The notes under the pieces: model-generated
Told to the model about the DNA's origin: nothing
The model's database searches: none
The model's input: the letters and a program-made list of their open reading frames with translations, nothing else
Shown: positions 35,337-46,392 of the stretch, in pieces
How the letters are laid out: the number at the start of each line of letters is the position of its first letter
Position numbering within the stretch: position 1 is the stretch's first letter
Assembly (NCBI GenBank): GCA_001567485.1
Contig: JZRA01000132.1
Span: 1 to 64,000, forward strand
Source: Chloroflexi bacterium OLB13
Lineage (GTDB): Bacteria; Chloroflexota; Anaerolineae; Aggregatilineales; Phototrophicaceae
Length of the DNA stretch: 64,000 bases
Direction of reading: 5' to 3'
Made by a program: the position numbers and the translations under genes

Positions 35337-36502
35337 GCGCGCGCCTTCTTCTTCTTCGCCAGTTGAGCGCGATACAGCGCGGAGAGGTCGCTCACCAGCC
35401 GGTCGATTCCGTACTGCGAAAGGACGGCCTGCCGCCCCGGCATGGGATCGGGCGGGTTGTCCAGCGTCTCGAGGATCGACTCGGCGAGCGCGTGCGAGTT
35501 CCCGCTTGAAACCAGCTTGCCCAGACGGCCGCCCTCCAGCAGATCCGGTAGTCCGCCGACGTGAGTCGCCACGACCGGGCATCCCGCGGCGAGCGCCTCG
35601 ATGACCGTGACCGGCGTGCCTTCGTTGATGCTGCTGAGCGCGAACACGTCGAGGTCGGCGTAGGCGTGCGCCATGTCGCTGATCCAGCCCGTGACCGTCA
35701 CGACTTCGCGCAGAGCGAGCGCATCGATCTTCTGCTCAAGGTCGGCGCGCAGCTCGCCGTCTCCGATGATGACGAACCGCACGTCGGGGCGCTGTGCGTG
35801 AATCTGTGCCGCGGCGTCGAGAAACAGCGCGTGGTTTTTGATCGGCACCATGCGCCCGGCGATCCCCACCAGCGGCGTTTCAGCTGGGACGCCGATCCGC
35901 GCGCGAAACGCCCCGGCCTTACGCGGCACGGCGGCAATCGGCGCGAGGTCAAGCCCCAGTGGAAGCACGGTGATCCGTTCGGCGCGTGCGATGCGGAACT
36001 TGTCGGCGAGGTCGCGGCGCAGGCTTTGGGTGAGCGTCAGCACGACGTCGGTGATGCGCGCCGTCGCCTGTTCGAGCGAGAGGAAGAAGCGAGTCTTGAG
36101 CGGGCCGAAATAGCCCTCGAACACATGCCCGTGGAACGTATGGACGATCACCGGAACGCCGGCGAACCGCGCGGCCCAGCGGCCGACGAATCCGGCCTTT
36201 GCGGTATGGGTATGAACGACGTCGGGCCTGAGCTTGCGCAGCAGCCGCGTCAGTTCCCACAGTGTGCGGATGTCGCGCAGCGGGTGCAGCTCGCGGCCGA
36301 GCGCCTCGACCATTACTGGCGTGACGCCGTGCTGCGCGGCGTAATACGTCATATCGCCTTCTTCATCGCCGATTGAACCGGTGATGAGCGTGCTTTCAAA
36401 CGTCTCGTCGTTCATCAGCGCCGTGAGCAGCGCCACATGGATCGCCGGGCCGCCGATGTTGAGCCGGGAGATGATGCGGACGATACGGATGCGGTCGCTC
36501 AA
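35333..36502 (-). CDS. Glycosyltransferase family 4 protein
   Basis: A 389 aa GT-B glycosyltransferase. The N-terminal half begins with IRIVRIISRLNIGGPAIHVA (acceptor domain) and has VVHTHTAKAGFVGRWAA; the C-terminal donor domain has GRMVPIKNHALFLDAAA and the E-x7-E element in SSINEGTPVTVIEALAAGCP. Likely adds a hexose to a lipid or surface glycan from a nucleotide sugar; acceptor unknown. Ends in a Lys-rich tail (AKKKKARA). Overlaps der upstream and the GNAT downstream by 4 bases each. Confidence 0.9.
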   Translation of the reverse strand: MSDRIRIVRIISRLNIGGPAIHVALLTALMNDETFESTLITGSIGDEEGDMTYYAAQHGVTPVMVEALGRELHPLRDIRTLWELTRLLRKLRPDVVHTHTAKAGFVGRWAARFAGVPVIVHTFHGHVFEGYFGPLKTRFFLSLEQATARITDVVLTLTQSLRRDLADKFRIARAERITVLPLGLDLAPIAAVPRKAGAFRARIGVPAETPLVGIAGRMVPIKNHALFLDAAAQIHAQRPDVRFVIIGDGELRADLEQKIDALALREVVTVTGWISDMAHAYADLDVFALSSINEGTPVTVIEALAAGCPVVATHVGGLPDLLEGGRLGKLVSSGNSHALAESILETLDNPPDPMPGRQAVLSQYGIDRLVSDLSALYRAQLAKKKKARA

Positions 36503-38037
36503 TCGTCACTCTCGCCCACGTAGTAGCCGTCCGTGTCGACGTCGTCGTCATGCGCTCCGGGCGTGAAGTCGATGTATTCGACGTCCTGCACATCCTCGAT
36601 CAACTCGTCCAGTTCGTCCTCGCCACCGGCGTCGCGGGCCGCTGTCACCTGCACGCCGTCTTTCTTGGCCGTGCTGGTGGATGACCGGAAGCTCAAGCGA
36701 ATCGGCGTGCCCTCGAAGGGATGTGTCTCCCGGATGCGGTTTTCCAGAAAGCGCTTGTAGGTGAAGTGGATTAAGCGCCGGTCATTGACGTGAAACAGGA
36801 TGACAGGCGGCGCGGTGCGCACCTGAGACGCGAAATACAGGCGCAGGCGGCGCGTCCCGCGGAGGGGAGGCGGGTGCCGGCGCACGGCGTCACGCATGAT
36901 GCGGTTTAGCTCGCTGGTCGGGATGCGGAAGTGCCGCGCCTCGAACACCCGGTTGGCGGTCTCCAACACCTGATGGATCCGCTGTCCGGTCAGCGCGCTG
37001 ATGAATAGCAGCGGCGCGTAGGGGACGAAGTGCAGGCGTTCACGCACGGACTTGGTGAACTCGACCAGCGTGTTCGAGTCTTTTTCGAGCGAGTCCCACT
37101 TGTTGACAACGATCGCGAGCGACTTGTATTCCTCGATCACGTAGCCCGCGATATGCTCATCCTGCTCGGTGACGCCCAGCTCGGCGTCGATGACCAGCAG
37201 GGCGACATCGGCGCGCTCGATGGCGTTCATCGCGCGGATCACGCTGAACTGCTCAACCCCGCGTTCGATCCGGCCACGACGACGGATGCCCGCCGTGTCA
37301 ATGAGCGTGACACGCTGGCCGTGCCATGTGATGTCGGTGTCGATGGCGTCGCGGGTCGTCCCGGCGACCGGGCTGACGATCACCCGTTCCTCGCCGATGA
37401 GCTTGTTGATCAGGGTCGACTTGCCCGCGTTGGGGCGGCCGACCACCGCGATCTTGAGATGATCGTCGTCGCGTATCTCCGCGCCCTGCCAGTCGCCGGG
37501 GCCAAGAGCTTGTACCACGGCGTCGAGCAGGTCGCCCACGCCCACGCCGTGAACCGCGCTGCACGGCACGACCTCGCCGAGACCGAGCGCGTAGAATTCG
37601 ACCGCGTCGTCATTAATGCCGAGATCGTCGGCCTTGTTGGCAGCGATCACAACCGGCTTGCTGCTGCGGCGCAGGATTTCCGCGATTTCTTCATCCGCGG
37701 CGGTGATTCCGTGACGAATGTCGACGACAAAGACGATGATGTCCGCCTGTTCGATCGCGATCAACGCTTGATCGCGGATCAGCGGCACGAACTCGGCGCT
37801 GCCTTCGGACAGCGGGTTTTCGTCGCGCATGCCCTTGGGCTGATACACCTCGATACCGCCGGTGTCCACGATACGGAACTGCACGCCGTTCCAGAACGTC
37901 TCGCCGTGCAGGCGGTCGCGCGTGGTGCCGGGGATGGGATTCGTCACCGCCAGACGTTCGCCGGCAAGACGGTTGAACAGCGTCGATTTGCCGACGTTGG
38001 GACGGCCGACAAGAGCAAGCAGGGGTTTTCTAGGCAT
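36499..38037 (-). CDS. der: Ribosome-associated GTPase Der (EngA)
   Basis: Essential double-GTPase needed for 50S assembly, 512 aa. First G domain: GRPNVGKST, DTGG, NKADD; second: GRPNAGKSTL, DTAGIRRRG, NKWD; then the KH-like domain with PPVILFHVNDRRLIHFTYKR and FLENRIRETHPFEGTPIRL. An acidic tail of about 60 aa (DELDELIEDVQDVEYIDF) is longer than usual. Start at 38037, no competing start. First gene of a der-GT4-GNAT operon with 4-base overlaps. Confidence 0.96.
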   Translation of the reverse strand: MPRKPLLALVGRPNVGKSTLFNRLAGERLAVTNPIPGTTRDRLHGETFWNGVQFRIVDTGGIEVYQPKGMRDENPLSEGSAEFVPLIRDQALIAIEQADIIVFVVDIRHGITAADEEIAEILRRSSKPVVIAANKADDLGINDDAVEFYALGLGEVVPCSAVHGVGVGDLLDAVVQALGPGDWQGAEIRDDDHLKIAVVGRPNAGKSTLINKLIGEERVIVSPVAGTTRDAIDTDITWHGQRVTLIDTAGIRRRGRIERGVEQFSVIRAMNAIERADVALLVIDAELGVTEQDEHIAGYVIEEYKSLAIVVNKWDSLEKDSNTLVEFTKSVRERLHFVPYAPLLFISALTGQRIHQVLETANRVFEARHFRIPTSELNRIMRDAVRRHPPPLRGTRRLRLYFASQVRTAPPVILFHVNDRRLIHFTYKRFLENRIRETHPFEGTPIRLSFRSSTSTAKKDGVQVTAARDAGGEDELDELIEDVQDVEYIDFTPGAHDDDVDTDGYYVGESDD

Positions 38038-38146
38038 AGTGGTTGTTGGCCGGCGGCGTGCGAACGGCGTTCAGCGCGCGCCAGTGATCGTGTGTCGGTT
38101 AATCGGCCATTGTAACAGAACGCACGAACCGCCGTTAGGGCGACTG

Positions 38147-38659
38147 CTACAGCGTCAATTCGAGTTCGATCTCGTCGCGCAGCGGGATGCCGTCTAGCCC
38201 GATGATCGGGATTTGCGGCTTGAGCCGGCGCGACTCGTTGAGAGCGTCACGATGTATGGTGACCAGATGCCAGCCGCGCTTCTGATAGAACCGCAGGGCG
38301 TCGAGATTGTCGTTGGTAGTGATCAGCCACAGGCGGCGGATGCCGTTTTCGAGCGCGTACTGCTTCATCGCTTCCAGCAGGGCCGTCCCCACGCCCGACT
38401 TGCGCTGGATGCTGTCGAGCGTCATGACCTCACATTCCGAATCCTCTTGGCGATACAGCAGCAGCCCGATCGGTTCTTCGGCGCCAGTTTCGTCGTCTGG
38501 AATTGACGCCACAAACCCCGGCAGCAGATGTCCATAGTACGACTGGCCGCGCGAGACGATCTTGGTCGATTTCCAGTGCTCATCCAAGAACTGTGCCACC
38601 CAAGTGCGGTCTTGTTGAGTCAGAGGTCGTATGGTTATCCCGGAAGGCGCTTCGCTCAT
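38147..38659 (-). CDS. GNAT family N-acetyltransferase
   Basis: A 170 aa acetyltransferase. ITIRPLTQQDRTWVAQFLDE opens the fold, SIQRKSGVGTALLEAMKQYA is the acetyl-CoA loop, and TTNDNLDALRFYQKRGWHLV the C-terminal motif. The sequence around FLDEHWKSTKIVSRGQSY is shared with a GNAT group of unknown substrate. Lies 110 bases upstream of der on the same strand; could be co-transcribed. Confidence 0.88.
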   Translation of the reverse strand: MSEAPSGITIRPLTQQDRTWVAQFLDEHWKSTKIVSRGQSYYGHLLPGFVASIPDDETGAEEPIGLLLYRQEDSECEVMTLDSIQRKSGVGTALLEAMKQYALENGIRRLWLITTNDNLDALRFYQKRGWHLVTIHRDALNESRRLKPQIPIIGLDGIPLRDEIELELTL

Positions 38660-38757
38660 CGTTATCCCTTGCGTGGCACGCGCGCAGGCGGCGGGGTGAG
38701 TGTGTTAATCGGATAGATTATGGCATAGGCGGCGCGACATGCCAAAGTTCACCCGTT

Positions 38758-39624
38758 TTACGCCGGATTGGACGCATTGAAGACGTACAGATCGCAGTCG
38801 ACGATGGGGCGATATCCGATGTTTTGATAGATCTTATTGCTGGTGGGGTTCTCGATGTCGGTATAAAGGAAGCAAAACCGCCGTCCTTCATCCAGCATCT
38901 TCTGGCTGACCGCGGCGGTACATGCGCTGCCATAGCCCTTCCGGCGCTCGTCTTGCGGGGTATACACCGGGCCGATGCGGATTCCGTTCGGGGTGGGGCC
39001 GGTGGCGCCGACCAAGCAGACCGGTTTGTCATCGACGATCCAGAGGAAGGCGCGCCGATTGATCGCGGCGGCGGTGGCTTCCGCCCATGCACGCGATTGC
39101 TCAGGTGTTGGCACGGGCAGTGTCGCGTCGATGGCGAACTGCGCGTACCATTCCGCGAGCAGGTCGATGTCTGCGGATCCGGCGAGGCGAAGCGATCCGG
39201 CAACCCCCTCCGGCATAGACACCTTGTCGATCTGAAAAATGCGCTGCTGCATCAGGCGGCGATGCGGCACGCCTGAGACCTCCGTCCATTTCCGCGCGAA
39301 TGCTTCCGCCAAGTCGCGCGAGCTGTTGACGCCGGGCAGCGTGCCGTAGAGACGGTGCGTATGGGTGGCGATCAGGTCGAGCGCCTCCTGCGATGTGCCA
39401 TGCGCGATGATGAGATGATGCGGCATGGTCATCAACGCCGCGCCGACGGTTTTCGCGTCCTCGTCGATCACTTCGGACAAGTAGAATTCGGGGTACGTCT
39501 CGGGCGAATTCATCAGGATTCCGGCCAGCCCGAGCATCAGGTTGTTGTGCGCCTCGTGTGTCATCAAGAAGCGCTGCACCTTGCGGTACCAATGATGCGG
39601 TAAAGCAAATCGCTCAATACGCAT
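38758..39624 (-). CDS. GNAT family N-acetyltransferase (two-domain)
   Basis: A 288 aa protein with a degenerate N-terminal GNAT-like half (IERFALPHHWYRKVQRFLM; EVIDEDAKTVGAALMTMPHH) and a catalytic C-terminal half with IGPVYTPQDERRKGYGSACT and the end motif LYTDIENPTSNKIYQNIGYR. This layout matches the GCN5-related family with a second degenerate fold. Substrate unknown. Ninety-eight bases upstream of the previous GNAT on the same strand. Confidence 0.87.
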   Translation of the reverse strand: MRIERFALPHHWYRKVQRFLMTHEAHNNLMLGLAGILMNSPETYPEFYLSEVIDEDAKTVGAALMTMPHHLIIAHGTSQEALDLIATHTHRLYGTLPGVNSSRDLAEAFARKWTEVSGVPHRRLMQQRIFQIDKVSMPEGVAGSLRLAGSADIDLLAEWYAQFAIDATLPVPTPEQSRAWAEATAAAINRRAFLWIVDDKPVCLVGATGPTPNGIRIGPVYTPQDERRKGYGSACTAAVSQKMLDEGRRFCFLYTDIENPTSNKIYQNIGYRPIVDCDLYVFNASNPA

Positions 39625-39765
39625 GTTGTCTCTTTACGATTCCACTTGTTCCCCGGTACATACCGCATTATACCCCACAGCCCGAACTTCCGGTGCAATC
39701 GGAGGGGTGCGCCGCGGGCGGTTTGCCGCTTATAATCGCCGCATTCAACGCGACAGGGATGACCT

Positions 39766-41328
39766 ATGACGGAAGACTTGCGCATCGGCGGGATCGCCGT
39801 GATCGACTTCGGATCGCAGTATACGCAGCTCATCGCACGCCGCATCCGCGAGGCCGGCGTCTACGCCGAAGTGTTTCCGTTCGACGCGCCGGCCGATCAC
39901 ATCAACCGGCATCAACCGCGCGGCTATATCCTGAGCGGCGGGCCGGAGAGTGTTTACAAGGAAGGCGCGCCACAGCTTCAACCCGCGCTGCTGCGTTCCG
40001 GCCTGCCGATACTGGGCGTGTGCTACGGCATGCAGGCGATGACTCATGCGCTGGGCGGTGAGGTTGCCTCGGCCCAGCACCGCGAGTTCGGCCGCGCGAC
40101 GCTCGCTCACACCGGCGGCGTGCTGTTCAAGGATGTTCCGCCGACGAGCCTCGTGTGGATGAGCCACGGCGACCGCATCGAGCGCCCCGCGCCCGGCTTT
40201 ACGCCGCTTGCCACCAGCGATCATTCGCCTTACGCGGCCATCGCGGACGAAGCGCGCGGGTTATACGGCGTGCAGTTTCACCCGGAGGTGAATCACACCG
40301 AATACGGGCGCGCGATCTATCGTAACTTCGTCATCGACGTGTGCGGGTGCGACCCGAAGTGGACTCCCGGCGCGTTCATCGACGATACGATCGAGCGCAT
40401 ACGGGCGCAGGTTGGTGATGAGCGTGTGCTGTTGGCGCTGTCCGGCGGTGTCGACTCGTCGGTGGTGGCGGTGCTGCTGCAGAAGGCCATCGGCGACCGC
40501 TTAATCTGCTGCTTCGTCAACACGGGCATGCTGCGCCTCGGCGAAGCTGAGCAGGTCACGCGCGTATTCCGCGATGAGCGCGGCCTGAACCTGACGGCGA
40601 TTGACGCTACCGAAGAATTCTTGACGCGGCTGCACGGCGTGACCGACCCGGAGCAGAAGCGCAAGACGGTCGGCAAGGCGTTCATCGACACGTTCAGCGA
40701 TTTCGCGCGGTCGCTGGAAGGCGTCACGTTCCTTGCGCAGGGGACGATCTACCCGGATGTGATCGAGAGCGCGCACAGCAGCAGAGCGTCCAAGACGATC
40801 AAGAGCCATCACAACGTCGGCGGGCTGCCGGACGATCTGCAATTTGAACTGGTCGAGCCGATCCGCGACCTGTTCAAAGACGAGGTGCGCAAGGTCGGCG
40901 AGGCGCTCGGCCTGCCGGAGTCGATCATCTGGCGACAGCCGTTCCCCGGCCCCGGTTTGGCCGTGCGCTGTCCGGGTGAGATCACGTGGGATCGGCTCGA
41001 AACCCTGCGCGCGGCGGACGCGATCTTCACCAACGAACTGCACAAAGCGGGGCTGCTGCGCCATGACGAGGGTATGGGGACAAGCCAAGCCTTCGCTGTA
41101 CTGCTGCCGGTCAAGGCGGTCGGGGTGATGGGCGATGAGCGCACCTACGAGGAGGTCGTCGTGCTGCGTGCCGTCGTCACCGACGACTTTATGACCGCGG
41201 ACTGGGCGCGGCTCGACTCTGCGCTGCTCGCGCGTGTGAGCAGTCAGATCGTCAACAGGGTTAAGGGAGTCAACCGCGTGCTGTACGACATCACGTCCAA
41301 GCCCCCCGGCACGATTGAGTGGGAGTAG
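39766..41328 (+). CDS. guaA: GMP synthase (glutamine-hydrolysing)
   Basis: Converts XMP to GMP with ATP and glutamine, 520 aa. Class I glutaminase domain: nucleophile Cys86 in GVCYGMQAM with His172 and Glu174 in [12 protein letters not shown] pyrophosphatase domain: P-loop [15 protein letters not shown] (226-232). C-terminal dimerisation domain ends [17 protein letters not shown], the conserved tail. TATAAT at 39731-39736 and an AGGGA RBS precede the ATG. A single-gene transcript is likely; the next gene converges. Confidence 0.97.
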   Translation: MTEDLRIGGIAVIDFGSQYTQLIARRIREAGVYAEVFPFDAPADHINRHQPRGYILSGGPESVYKEGAPQLQPALLRSGLPILGVCYGMQAMTHALGGEVASAQHREFGRATLAHTGGVLFKDVPPTSLVWMSHGDRIERPAPGFTPLATSDHSPYAAIADEARGLYGVQFHPEVNHTEYGRAIYRNFVIDVCGCDPKWTPGAFIDDTIERIRAQVGDERVLLALSGGVDSSVVAVLLQKAIGDRLICCFVNTGMLRLGEAEQVTRVFRDERGLNLTAIDATEEFLTRLHGVTDPEQKRKTVGKAFIDTFSDFARSLEGVTFLAQGTIYPDVIESAHSSRASKTIKSHHNVGGLPDDLQFELVEPIRDLFKDEVRKVGEALGLPESIIWRQPFPGPGLAVRCPGEITWDRLETLRAADAIFTNELHKAGLLRHDEGMGTSQAFAVLLPVKAVGVMGDERTYEEVVVLRAVVTDDFMTADWARLDSALLARVSSQIVNRVKGVNRVLYDITSKPPGTIEWE

Positions 41329-41334
41329 GCCGCC

Positions 41335-41667
41335 CTAGCTTCCGTATCCCAGCGGGTAGGGCAGGTTGACCAGCAGGCCCGCGCCGCTGAGGACGTGGAA
41401 CACGCCGACGATCACCAGCGCGACCGTCAGAACGATGCGAATCACTTTGTACTTCGCCTCGCCTTCGGTGATGAAGACGCGGTTATTGAACGTGAGATAC
41501 AACACGATTGCGCCGAGCACGATGTCCGCGAAGTCACTGTAGCTGGTGATTCGTCCGTTCACCGTCGATACCGAATAAAAATTCAGGATGAACGGAAGAA
41601 CGGCAACGACGACGGCGACGATCTCGCGGCGGTGCGGGAAACCGATCTTATCTGCTGCGCTCAACAT
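41335..41667 (-). CDS. Small membrane protein, 110 aa (unknown)
   Basis: Three hydrophobic segments are visible: about 17-33 (IVAVVVAVLPFILNFY), 48-62 (IVLGAIVLYLTFNN) and 78-100 (IVLTVALVIVGVFHVLSGAG). No family recognised and no catalytic motif. Convergent with guaA; the two stops are 6 bases apart. Codon use looks like that of the neighbours. Confidence 0.75.
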   Translation of the reverse strand: MLSAADKIGFPHRREIVAVVVAVLPFILNFYSVSTVNGRITSYSDFADIVLGAIVLYLTFNNRVFITEGEAKYKVIRIVLTVALVIVGVFHVLSGAGLLVNLPYPLGYGS

Positions 41668-41835
41668 GATGCGACCCCTTGGCGACGGCGCGAAGTTATA
41701 CCCTCAAGGATACGGATATTCGATGACTGCGCAACAGCCGTGCGCGGCCTGAGTCCAATCGGCGCGCGATCTGTGGCGCGCGGCGTTACAATCTGGACTC
41801 GAGGCGCGTTCAGTTTCTGATTAGGAGCGGTGATG

Positions 41836-42807
41836 ATGGAGTATGTTTCTTTGGGGCGCACCGGGTTGAGGGTCAGCCCGCTGTGCCTCGGCACGATGAA
41901 CTTCGGCCCGCATTCATCGGAGCCGGACAGCCACGCCATGATGGACAAGGCGCTCGACCTCGGTATCAATTTCTTCGATACGGCCAACGTGTACGGCCGG
42001 AAGAAGGGCGAGGGCGTCACCGAGCAGATCATCGGCCGCTGGTTCGCGCAGGGCGGGGGCCGGCGCGAGAAGGTCGTGCTGGCGACCAAGGTCTACGGCA
42101 CGATGGGCGACTGGCCGAACCAGAGCAAGCTGTCGGCGCTGCATATCCGGCAGGCGGTGGAGGGAAGTCTGAAACGGCTTCACACTGACCATATCGACCT
42201 GTATCAATTCCACCATATCGACCGCAGCACGCCGTGGGAGGAGATCTGGCAGGCGTGCGAGGTGCTGGTGCAGCAGGGCAAAGTCCTGTATATCGGCAGC
42301 AGCAACTTCGCCGGATGGCATATCGCGCAGGCCAACGAAGCCGCCAAGGCGCGTCATTTCATGGGTCTCGTCAGCGAGCAGAGCCTGTATAACCTGCTCG
42401 ATCGCACGATCGAGCTGGAAGTCGTGCCTGCCTGCGAGTTCTACGGCCTCGGCATCATCCCGTGGAGTCCGCTGAAGGGCGGCGTTCTGGGCGGAGCGCT
42501 GCAGAAAGCCGCTGAGGGCCGCCGTGCCAGCGAAGGCGCGCAAAAAGACATTGACAAGTTCCGGCCGCAGTTGGAGACGTGGGAAGCGTGGTGCGCCGCG
42601 TTGGGCGAGCATCCGGCCGATGTGGCGCTGGCGTGGCTGCTGCACCAGAAGGCTGTCACGGCGCCGATCATCGGGCCGCGCACGATGGAGCAGCTCACTG
42701 GCAGCCTGCGCGCGCTGGAGATCAAGTTCAGCGCCGAGCAGCTCAAGGAACTGGACGAATTGTTCCCCGGCCCCGGCGGCCCGGCCCCCGAAGCCTACGC
42801 GTGGTAG
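41836..42807 (+). CDS. Aldo/keto reductase
   Basis: NADPH-dependent TIM-barrel oxidoreductase, 323 aa. MEYVSLGRTGLRVSPLCLGT is the typical start; the tetrad is Asp-Tyr in FDTANVYGRKKGEG, Lys in LATKVYGTMG, and His in QFHHIDRSTPWEEI. The C-terminal NADPH region is PIIGPRTMEQLTGSLRALE. Subgroup AKR11/YajO-like. ATG at 41836 is chosen (AGGAG 8 bases upstream); ATG 41833 and GTG 41830 are alternatives. TACAAT at 41787-41792 is a -10 candidate. A terminator hairpin follows. Confidence 0.92.
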   Translation: MEYVSLGRTGLRVSPLCLGTMNFGPHSSEPDSHAMMDKALDLGINFFDTANVYGRKKGEGVTEQIIGRWFAQGGGRREKVVLATKVYGTMGDWPNQSKLSALHIRQAVEGSLKRLHTDHIDLYQFHHIDRSTPWEEIWQACEVLVQQGKVLYIGSSNFAGWHIAQANEAAKARHFMGLVSEQSLYNLLDRTIELEVVPACEFYGLGIIPWSPLKGGVLGGALQKAAEGRRASEGAQKDIDKFRPQLETWEAWCAALGEHPADVALAWLLHQKAVTAPIIGPRTMEQLTGSLRALEIKFSAEQLKELDELFPGPGGPAPEAYAW

Positions 42808-42892
42808 GTTAGGACTGATCCACGAACGGCACAGGGTTTGAACTACAAGAGGTTTGAACCACAGAGGCCGCGGAGGACACAGAGAGGATGTA

Positions 42893-42915
42893 TGGGCGAG
42901 CCGCCGGCTCGCCCA
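42893..42915 (+). terminator. Hairpin after the aldo/keto reductase gene
   Basis: TGGGCGAGCC (42893-42902) pairs perfectly with GGCTCGCCCA (42906-42915) around a 3-base loop. No strong U-tract. It follows an AACCACAGAGG-type low-complexity stretch (42838-42888). Confidence 0.6.
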
Positions 42916-42923
42916 TTAGTGAT

Positions 42924-43040
42924 CTAAGCCGGTGTTCGTAAGTCGAGAGATTCGGTCTCCCATCTTGCAGCGTTAGTCAAGCTATACGACGCGGCGTTTT
43001 CTCATCACTCATCACTCAACACTTTCAACTTCGCGCTTAG
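42924..43040 (+). repeat. Dispersed intergenic element, copy 3
   Basis: CTAAGCCGGTGTTCGTAAGT to CTTCGCGCTTAG, 117 bases, with matching ends CTAAGC and GCTTAG. Differs from copy 4 at only two positions. Confidence 0.93.
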
Positions 43041-43256
43041 CGTACGTGTCTGCCGCGGATACCTCCAAAATGTATGATCCATTGTTCTTCTGAAGGATGC
43101 CGTGTGTTTGTCTCCTTCATCCAGTACTACTATGCATTTTGCTTGAATACTCCTATTTGACGAGCAGGATCAGGGTGCTGGTATGAGTTCCGTAATGCGC
43201 TGAACTTCAGTGCGACCGGCCAAGCTGTGTGGATCTAATGCTTAACGCACCCCATT
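43041..43256. other. Unassigned intergenic stretch
   Basis: Lower GC than its surroundings, no ORF with RBS on either strand, and no hairpin I could pair. It leads into the CRP-type site upstream of the Pat-like gene, so it may hold long upstream regulatory DNA. Confidence 0.4.
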
Positions 43257-43272
43257 TGTGACATCTATCACA
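43257..43272 (+). promoter_or_regulatory. CRP/FNR-family binding site (TGTGA-N6-TCACA)
   Basis: TGTGA (43257-43261), catcta, TCACA (43268-43272) is a perfect match to the CRP core palindrome, with the outer TT/TT also present. TAAAAT at 43307-43312 is a plausible -10 about 45 bases downstream. The target gene begins at 43352. Confidence 0.7.
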
Positions 43273-43351
43273 TTGTTCTCGTTAGCGTCGGCGTGCGAAG
43301 CGTCGGTAAAATAGGGGGGTACTCGGCTGGATATCCAGAGAGGTTCTCCCC

Positions 43352-46090
<2,739 letters not shown>

Positions 46091-46186
46091 GGGGCAGTTG
46101 TCAGGGGTCAGGAGTCAGTTGTCAGGGGGCAGTTGTCAGGAGTCAGTTGTCAGGGGGCAGGGGGCAGTTGGCAGTTGTGAGACGGG
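46091..46186 (+). repeat. Heptanucleotide tandem array (CAGTTGT/CAGGAGT)
   Basis: About twelve units of 7-8 bases such as cagttgt, caggagt and cagggggc. Resembles the STRR-type heptamer arrays of filamentous cyanobacteria. It lies between the Pat-like stop and copy 4 of the dispersed element. Confidence 0.8.
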
Positions 46187-46210
46187 GCTAGTTTTGTGCC
46201 CATGAGTGGA

Positions 46211-46327
46211 CTAAGCCGGTGTTCGTAAGTCGAGAGATTCGGTCTCCCATCTTGCAGCGTTAGTCGAGCTATACGGCGCGGCGTTTTCTCATCACTCATC
46301 ACTCAACACTTTCAACTTCGCGCTTAG
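46211..46327 (+). repeat. Dispersed intergenic element, copy 4
   Basis: CTAAGCCGGTGTTCGTAAGT to CTTCGCGCTTAG, 117 bases. Best-preserved copy, with perfect 6-bp inverted ends and no visible target-site duplication. Confidence 0.93.
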
Positions 46328-46339
46328 CGGCGTGACACC

Positions 46340-46369
46340 AAAAAAGGACCGTGCTGTGCGGTCCTTTTT
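46340..46369. terminator. Bidirectional intrinsic terminator
   Basis: AAAAAGGACCG (46341-46351) and CGGTCCTTTTT (46359-46369) pair perfectly around a 7-base loop, with A and T tracts on both sides. It serves the plus-strand Pat-like gene and the minus-strand KimA-like gene. Confidence 0.9.
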
Positions 46370-46392
46370 GATCCTGACGGGGTTGAGGCCAA

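Noticed and set aside
34851-35582. 243-codon version of the GNAT gene
   Set aside because: First 82 residues are an out-of-frame reading of the glycosyltransferase; the GTG at 35336 matches the GNAT N-terminus.
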